From positions 29,107 through 93,106 of the forward strand of contig CAKUZF010000004.1 of the NCBI GenBank assembly GCA_934718155.1: 64,000 nucleotides of DNA. Reading direction: 5' to 3'. Positions 59,897 to 64,000 of this stretch are shown here, in pieces. This stretch comes from an uncultured Parabacteroides sp. Its GTDB lineage: Bacteria > Bacteroidota > Bacteroidia > Bacteroidales > Tannerellaceae. The position numbers were made by a program, and so were the translations under genes. The notes below the pieces were generated by a model that was given only the letters and a program-made list of their open reading frames with translations, searched no databases and was not told where the DNA came from. The first letter of the stretch is position 1. Each line of letters opens with the position of its first letter.

Positions 59897-60769
59897 TCAG
59901 ACTAAACGGGCCAATTCGCGGATGCGAGCGGCCACCTCCTCCATCAGCCACTTCGGCGTTGAGGTGGCTCCGCAAACACCGACCCGCTGGATAGAGGTCG
60001 GCAACGGCCCGGTAATCTCATCCGCCGCCGAGATAAAGGTGGTGTTGGGGTTGGCCTTGCGACACTCCTCAAACAGCACCTTGCCGTTGGAGCTCTTTCT
60101 TCCTGCCACGAAATAGACCCAGTCGTGCTCCGCCGCAAACCGCTTGATGCTGGGCAAACGGTTGGCCACCTGCCGACAGATCGTGTCGTAGTAGTTGAAC
60201 GAAACGCCCTCGGCCATGCGACCCTTGATGGCTTCGACGATCGACTTGAAGCCCTCTAACGATTTCGTTGTCTGCGAGAAGAGGCAGATGGCCCGCTGAT
60301 AGTCCAGCTGGTCTAAGTCGGCCAGCTTCTCGATCACGATGGCTGTCCCATCGGTCTGACCCACCAGGCCATTCACCTCGGCATGGCCCTTCTTGCCGTA
60401 GATCACCACCTGCGTCTGCTGCTCGCGGGTCTCTTCGTAGCACTTGCGGATCTTCCGCTGCAACTGCAAGACCACGGGGCAGGTGGCATCAACGATGGTG
60501 ATCTGGTTCTGGCGCGCCAAGGCATAGGTCGAAGGAGGTTCGCCATGCGCACGAAGCAGCACCTTCACTCCCTTCAAGTGGGCCAAGGCGGCATGGTCGA
60601 TCGTCTGCAGGCCTTTGCGCTCCAAACGCTCCACCTCCAGCCCGTTGTGCACAATGTCGCCCAAGCAATAGAGCGTGGGCGTAGCGCTCAGCTCACGCTC
60701 CGCGCTCTGTATGGCTGTCACCACACCAAAGCAAAACCCCGAATCTTTATCGATCTCAACCTCTACCAT
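59897..60769 (-). CDS. ispH: 4-hydroxy-3-methylbut-2-enyl diphosphate reductase
   Basis: Last enzyme of the MEP isoprenoid pathway, a [4Fe-4S] protein that yields IPP and DMAPP. The 290-residue protein has the three cluster cysteines: Cys13 in GFCFGVV, one in DATCPVV (near 97) and one before NSKL-type residues (in the DTICRQVANRL region near 197). RAHGEPP with the substrate-binding His and KSSNGKVLFEECR are also present, and a GVCGATSTPKWLMEE block lies near the end. It begins 24 bases after cmk, forming one transcript with it. Confidence 0.95.
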   Translation of the reverse strand: MVEVEIDKDSGFCFGVVTAIQSAERELSATPTLYCLGDIVHNGLEVERLERKGLQTIDHAALAHLKGVKVLLRAHGEPPSTYALARQNQITIVDATCPVVLQLQRKIRKCYEETREQQTQVVIYGKKGHAEVNGLVGQTDGTAIVIEKLADLDQLDYQRAICLFSQTTKSLEGFKSIVEAIKGRMAEGVSFNYYDTICRQVANRLPSIKRFAAEHDWVYFVAGRKSSNGKVLFEECRKANPNTTFISAADEITGPLPTSIQRVGVCGATSTPKWLMEEVAARIRELARLV

Positions 60770-60793
60770 ATTTATATATGTATCTATCTGTTT

Positions 60794-61501
60794 TCAGGCC
60801 TGCTCGACGGCCTTCTTGAATTGTGTCATCAACCATTGCTTCTGCTCGGCGATGCTCATGTTGGAGTTGTCGAGCACCAACGCATCGGGAGCCTGACGAA
60901 GCGGACTCTCGGCACGGGTGGAATCGATCAAGTCGCGCTTCTTCACGTTCGCCAGCACCTCCTCGTAGGAGACAGCCTCTCCCTTGGCACGCAACTCATC
61001 CACACGGCGTTGCGCACGCACCTCGGGCGAAGCGGTGACAAACAGTTTCAGCTCGGCATCCGGAAAGACCACCGTGCCGATGTCTCTACCGTCCATCACG
61101 ATGCCCTTCTCCTTGCCCATCGCCTGCTGCATAGCGACCAACGCCCGGCGCACGAAGCCCAAGGCCGCCACGGGACTCACCTTGTCGGCCACCTCCATGC
61201 CTCGGATGGCCTGCTCTACGTTCTCGCCATTCAGGTAGGTGTCGGGGCGGTTGGTCTCGGGGTTCCTACGGAAGCTGATCTCGATCGAGGGCAAGGCCGC
61301 CTGCAAAGCCGCCTCGTCGATCTGGTCGCCGTGGATCAACTGGTGGCGCAGTGCATAGAGCGTCACCGCCCTATACATCGCACCCGTATCTATATAGGTA
61401 TAGCCAATCTCTCGGGCTAAATCCTTCGCCATCGTGCTTTTTCCACTCGACGAATGGCCGTCGATGGCGATCACAATCTTCTTTTCCTTCTGATTATTCA
61501 T
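60794..61501 (-). CDS. cmk: cytidylate kinase
   Basis: Phosphorylates CMP and dCMP. The 235 residues contain the P-loop GHSSSGKSTMAKDLA (residues 15-30), DTGAMYRAVTLYALR, GIVMDGRDIGTVVFPDAELKLF (in overlapping motif pieces) and the ERDLID-like motif KKRDLIDSTRAESPL of the lid. The protein is at the upper end of the usual length (215-235). It lies 16 bases downstream of metY and 24 upstream of ispH; cmk-ispH is a common pair in Bacteroidetes. Confidence 0.95.
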   Translation of the reverse strand: MNNQKEKKIVIAIDGHSSSGKSTMAKDLAREIGYTYIDTGAMYRAVTLYALRHQLIHGDQIDEAALQAALPSIEISFRRNPETNRPDTYLNGENVEQAIRGMEVADKVSPVAALGFVRRALVAMQQAMGKEKGIVMDGRDIGTVVFPDAELKLFVTASPEVRAQRRVDELRAKGEAVSYEEVLANVKKRDLIDSTRAESPLRQAPDALVLDNSNMSIAEQKQWLMTQFKKAVEQA

Positions 61502-61517
61502 TTTGTCCTGCTTGCGA

Positions 61518-62801
61518 TTAGCAATTCAACGCCTGCTCAATATCCGCGATAATATCATCCGCACTCTCGATGCCTACGGAAAAACGGATCAAGTCGGGAG
61601 CCACGCCCGCCTCGAGCAGCTGCTCGTCGGTCAGCTGGCGATGCGTATGGCTTGCCGGGTGCAACACGCAGGTGCGCGCATCGGCCACGTGGGTCACGAT
61701 AGCGGCCAGCTTCAGGTTGTCCATGAATCGGATGGCTACCTCTCGGCCGCCCTTCAGGCCAAACGAGAGCACACCGCACGAGCCTTTCGGCAGGTATTTC
61801 TGCTGCAGCGCATGGTATTTGTTGTCCTCCAAGTCGGGGTAGTTCACCCAAGCCACCTTGTCGCACTGGCTCAACCAGCGGGCCACCTTCAAGGCATTCT
61901 GGCAATGCTGCGGCATACGCAGGTGGAGCGTCTCCAAGCCCAAGTTGAGCAAGAAAGCGTTCTGCGGCGACTGGATCGCACCCAAGTCGCGCATCAACTG
62001 GCTGGTTACCTTTGTGATATAGGCAGCCTTTTCGAAGGCTTTCGTATAGGTCAAGCCGTGGTAGGAGGGATCGGGTTCGCACAGGCCGGGGTATTTATCG
62101 GCATGGGCCTCCCAGTCGAAGTTGCCGCTATCCACGATGCAACCGCCCACACAGGTGGCATGGCCATCCATGTATTTCGTCGTGGAATGGGTCACGATGT
62201 CGGCGCCCCACTCAAACGGACGGCAGTTGATGGGAGTGGCAAACGTGTTGTCTACAATCAAGGGCACACCGTGGCTGTGGGCGATGCGGGCAAACTTCTC
62301 GATGTCGAGCACCATCACACCAGGGTTGGAGATGGTCTCGCCAAACAGCAACTTCGTGTTTGGGCGGAAGGCTTTGCTAATCTCCTCCTCGCTGGCATCC
62401 TGATCCACGAACGTACACTCCACGCCGAGCTTCTTCAGCGTGACGGCCAAGAGGTTGTAGGTGCCTCCGTAAATGCTGGTCGCACTCACGATGTGGTCGC
62501 CCGCTTCGCAGATGTTGAAGAAAGCGAAGAACGAGGCGGCCTGGCCCGACGAGGTCAGGATAGCAGCCACGCCTCCCTCCAAAGCCGCGATCTTCGAGGC
62601 CACGGCGTCGTTCGTCGGGTTGGCCAAGCGGGTATAGAAATAGCCATTATCTTCCAAATCGAACAGTCGAGCCATCTGCTCGCTGGTCTCATATTTAAAT
62701 GTAGTGCTTTGATAAATCGGGAGTACACGCGATTCTCCCTTCTTCGGTTGCCATCCGGCCTGCACACACAAGGTCTCCGGCTTGAAATTCTGTTTCATCA
62801 T
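61518..62801 (-). CDS. metY: O-acetylhomoserine aminocarboxypropyltransferase / sulfhydrylase
   Basis: PLP enzyme that makes homocysteine (or methionine-related products) from O-acetylhomoserine and sulfide. The 427-residue length and motifs (YQSTTFKYETSEQ, YTRLANPTND, SSGQAASFFAF, DNTFATPINCRP, and HSTTKYMDGH with the PLP-binding Lys) are of the OAH sulfhydrylase branch, longer than cystathionine gamma-synthase (about 390). Substrate choice between acetyl- and succinylhomoserine is by family, not proven here. Two start codons lie in tandem (MMK); the first is given. It heads the metY-cmk-ispH run and has a -7 box upstream. It depends on homoserine, made from the product of asd elsewhere in the window. 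Confidence 0.92.
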   Translation of the reverse strand: MMKQNFKPETLCVQAGWQPKKGESRVLPIYQSTTFKYETSEQMARLFDLEDNGYFYTRLANPTNDAVASKIAALEGGVAAILTSSGQAASFFAFFNICEAGDHIVSATSIYGGTYNLLAVTLKKLGVECTFVDQDASEEEISKAFRPNTKLLFGETISNPGVMVLDIEKFARIAHSHGVPLIVDNTFATPINCRPFEWGADIVTHSTTKYMDGHATCVGGCIVDSGNFDWEAHADKYPGLCEPDPSYHGLTYTKAFEKAAYITKVTSQLMRDLGAIQSPQNAFLLNLGLETLHLRMPQHCQNALKVARWLSQCDKVAWVNYPDLEDNKYHALQQKYLPKGSCGVLSFGLKGGREVAIRFMDNLKLAAIVTHVADARTCVLHPASHTHRQLTDEQLLEAGVAPDLIRFSVGIESADDIIADIEQALNC

Positions 62802-62839
62802 CTCTTAATTACGTATAATCGCTCTATATTATTATCCTG

Positions 62840-62847
62840 CAAAAATA
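62840..62847 (-). promoter_or_regulatory. -7 element of metY
   Basis: The minus strand reads TAttTTTG followed by C, 39 bases upstream of the start and just past the stop of the preceding gene. Confidence 0.6.
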
Positions 62848-62858
62848 GGAAAAATCTT

Positions 62859-63467
62859 TCAGTTGCCTACTACCGAGTCGGGCTTAGCGACCGCTTCACG
62901 CCGCGCTTTCTCCTCTTGCTGCCGCTTGAAGGCCTTCTGCTTCGAAATCACGTCGGGCGTAGGCAGGCTGTTGTAGCCCCGCCAAGTGGCCGACCGCTTG
63001 GCGTTCTGCTTGTGTCGCTTGGCCTTCTTGCTGGTCAGCTCGCCCAGGTCGAAGGTGGCGAGCGAGCTGGGCGACCTGGGGGGATTGCGGCGCAACTCCT
63101 CCTGAATCGACTCATACACAGCAGGCAGCCGTTTGAACGGGGGATTATGGTGCCAGAACACATTGGGCGGCAACTGGCTCAACGGGATCTTCCGGCGGGG
63201 ATTGTCGTCGGTTCGGATATACTCGCTAAAGTCTTTGCTGATCGGCAGCTCTTGGCGGGGAGCCAGCTGCGGCTGCCCAACGGGCGTTCCTTCGTTGATG
63301 AGGGTCTGCTGCTCGATGGCCCGCTTCACCTCCGGGTCTAATCGCACGGAGTCTTCTCCGGCCAACACCCGTTTGAGCCAAAGCGAGTCTTGCGCCGTCC
63401 ACTGCTGCGACCAAGCGGACGAACAACCCAAACAACCAATAATCCCTATACAAAACAGCCGTCTCAT
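62859..63467 (-). CDS. hypothetical secreted protein
   Basis: A 202-residue protein with a signal peptide (residues 1-20, ending SSAWSQ; a Cys at 15 makes a weak lipobox, so export as a soluble protein is more likely). The mature part is polar: WTAQDSLWLKRVLAG, a Pro-rich middle (PPNVFWHHNPPFKRL) and a basic C-terminal third (KKAKRHKQNAKRS, KAFKRQQEEKARREA). It resembles small, poorly characterised Bacteroidales envelope proteins; I cannot assign a domain with confidence. A TAtcTTCG box (63483-63490 region, minus strand) may be its promoter. The metY promoter lies past its stop. Confidence 0.65.
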   Translation of the reverse strand: MRRLFCIGIIGCLGCSSAWSQQWTAQDSLWLKRVLAGEDSVRLDPEVKRAIEQQTLINEGTPVGQPQLAPRQELPISKDFSEYIRTDDNPRRKIPLSQLPPNVFWHHNPPFKRLPAVYESIQEELRRNPPRSPSSLATFDLGELTSKKAKRHKQNAKRSATWRGYNSLPTPDVISKQKAFKRQQEEKARREAVAKPDSVVGN

Positions 63468-63680
63468 GCCTCATTGAAATGACGGGGCGAAGATACCTAT
63501 TACGACCCAAAAACAACTACCCCACAACGCTATTTAAGACCTATTTAAGGCTTTTCAACTCGATAACTGTTCACTTGTCAACTCGCAAGCCTTTGCCAAC
63601 GTTTTACCCCATAGTCTGCGGCCCCAAACCCCACTGTTCGCACCCTGCGAACCCCACAGTTCGGACAGCCCAGCTCTAGG

Positions 63681-63797
63681 GTTGCTCCGAAGCTGCTCCG
63701 AGGTTGCTCCGAGGTTGCTCTAATGTTTCTCTAATCCAGGGTTAGAGAAACGTTAGAGAAAGATTAGAGAAACGTTAGAGCTCGATTAGAGCTACTG
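63681..63797. repeat. 11-bp unit array, five direct and five inverted copies
   Basis: Five consecutive 11-mers from 63681 (GGTTGCTCCGA, AGCTGCTCCGA, GGTTGCTCCGA, GGTTGCTCTAA, TGTTTCTCTAA), a 7-base centre TCCAGGG, then five consecutive 11-mers of the opposite orientation from 63743 (TTAGAGAAACG, TTAGAGAAAGA, TTAGAGAAACG, TTAGAGCTCGA, TTAGAGCTACT). The central 16 bases on each side form a stem with one mismatch (63720-63735 with 63743-63758). CCGAAGCTGC (63688) and GCAGCTTCGG (63803) close an outer stem. Confidence 0.92.
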
Positions 63798-63859
63798 CCT
63801 TGCAGCTTCGGAACAGCGAGGTTGCGCCCCAGCTATTCGATTTTTATTTTTTTATTTAC

Positions 63860-63960
63860 TTTACAATAACCTTATTGTAAAAAATAAATGGTTTTGGAGG
63901 ACGCCCAGCTATCAGATATGGAATTTATTATTTATTCCAATGCGTATATATACAATACTT
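63860..63960. repeat. dispersed intergenic repeat, copy B
   Basis: Starts with a perfect hairpin TTTACAATAA-CC-TTATTGTAAA (63860-63881) and continues through GGTTTTGGA, CGCCCAGCTATCAGATATGG and AATGCGTATA, matching copy A at 22645-22730 over about 85 bases with scattered differences. An abbreviated GCCCCAGCTAT also lies at 63825, just upstream. Confidence 0.8.
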
Positions 63961-64000
63961 CGGTAAGAATTAGGCCAACCTAAGCGGCTTTTGCCGTAAA

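Larger units (their letters stand above)
63468..64000. other. non-coding, repeat-rich 3' end of window
   Basis: No credible gene. From left: promoter region of the hypothetical protein; a direct repeat CCCCACTGTTCG / CCCCACAGTTCG (63629 and 63653) around a 7-bp hairpin GTTCGCA-CCC-TGCGAAC (63636-63652); the 11-bp unit array (63681-63797); then AT-rich sequence with copy B of the dispersed repeat. The last 40 bases show nothing specific. Confidence 0.75.

Noticed and set aside
61503..63341. 612-residue plus-strand open frame
   Set aside because: Antisense to metY, whose PLP motifs are intact; the translation has no recognisable domain, and long antisense frames are common in GC-rich genes.
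63681..63797. Phage or plasmid attachment site/iteron origin
   Set aside because: Iteron-like spacing was considered, but there is no replication or integrase gene nearby and the inverted half is unlike iterons; left as an unexplained repeat.
1..64000. Insertion sequences, prophage, defence islands
   Set aside because: No transposase, integrase, restriction, toxin-antitoxin or phage structural gene was recognised on either strand.

Overview
This window comes from a member of the Bacteroidales. The promoters are of the Bacteroidetes type (-7 box TAnnTTTG, often with a TTTG-like box 18-21 bp upstream). Coding content agrees: type III glutamine synthetase, an S46 dipeptidyl-peptidase, a Na+-pumping decarboxylase (gamma/alpha/beta), a MeaB GTPase, DUF349 and DUF1573 proteins, and clostripain-family and GHL10 lipoproteins. 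Genes are clearly GC-rich for the group. A high-GC Tannerella-like or other Porphyromonadaceae/Tannerellaceae genome is my best guess, but this is inference from gene content and base composition only. It reads as ordinary chromosome: there is no transposase, integrase, phage gene or CRISPR array.

Layout. 1-4.4 kb: end of an RND efflux pump, a small PII-like partner, an Old Yellow Enzyme and a short-chain dehydrogenase. 4.4-8.2 kb: ribosomal protein L25, peptidyl-tRNA hydrolase and an Hsp15-like RNA-binding protein, facing RNase HII and a HAD phosphatase across a 22-bp repeat array; then a small conserved protein. 8.2-18.5 kb (minus strand): ribosomal protein S1, glutamine synthetase III, then a run of ruvB, flippase, DUF389 protein and S46 peptidase. 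18.6-22.5 kb: ROK regulator plus N-acylglucosamine 2-epimerase, tRNA-Arg(CCU), and an acyltransferase. 22.5-29.4 kb: a repeat-rich gap, then a lipoprotein with one haem-c motif and a beta-propeller, a large membrane protein, an ATP-grasp protein and a DUF349 coiled-coil protein. 29.5-33.2 kb: the oadGAB sodium-pump operon. 33.3-38.7 kb: TPR protein, rpmH, then PASTA protein, rluD, ddl and an acyltransferase as one run. 38.8-44.6 kb: asd, a three-domain lamin-tail protein, a clostripain-like and a GHL10 lipoprotein. 44.7-50.3 kb: uvrA, an aldose 1-epimerase lipoprotein, thyA and folA. 50.4-58.8 kb: a large alpha-2-macroglobulin-like protein, two DUF1573 proteins and meaB. 58.8-63.5 kb (minus strand): pfkA, ispH, cmk, metY and a hypothetical secreted protein. 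The last 530 bases are non-coding and repeat-rich.

The most unusual content is non-coding. (1) Three intergenic arrays (about 6.2, 22.9 and 47.6 kb) are built on one 22-bp unit containing GTTGCCCGTCG, kept in register even where units are inverted, and each lies at the 3' end of a gene. (2) A dispersed intergenic repeat occurs at 22.6 and 63.9 kb; next to the second copy an 11-bp unit has expanded into five copies in one orientation and five inverted. (3) asd and the lamin-tail gene have consensus promoters that fire towards each other, so their leaders are mutually antisense. Among proteins, the least explained is the two-gene unit of a CxxCH beta-propeller lipoprotein and its membrane partner at 23.0-26.2 kb. 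No complete new defence or mobile system was found.
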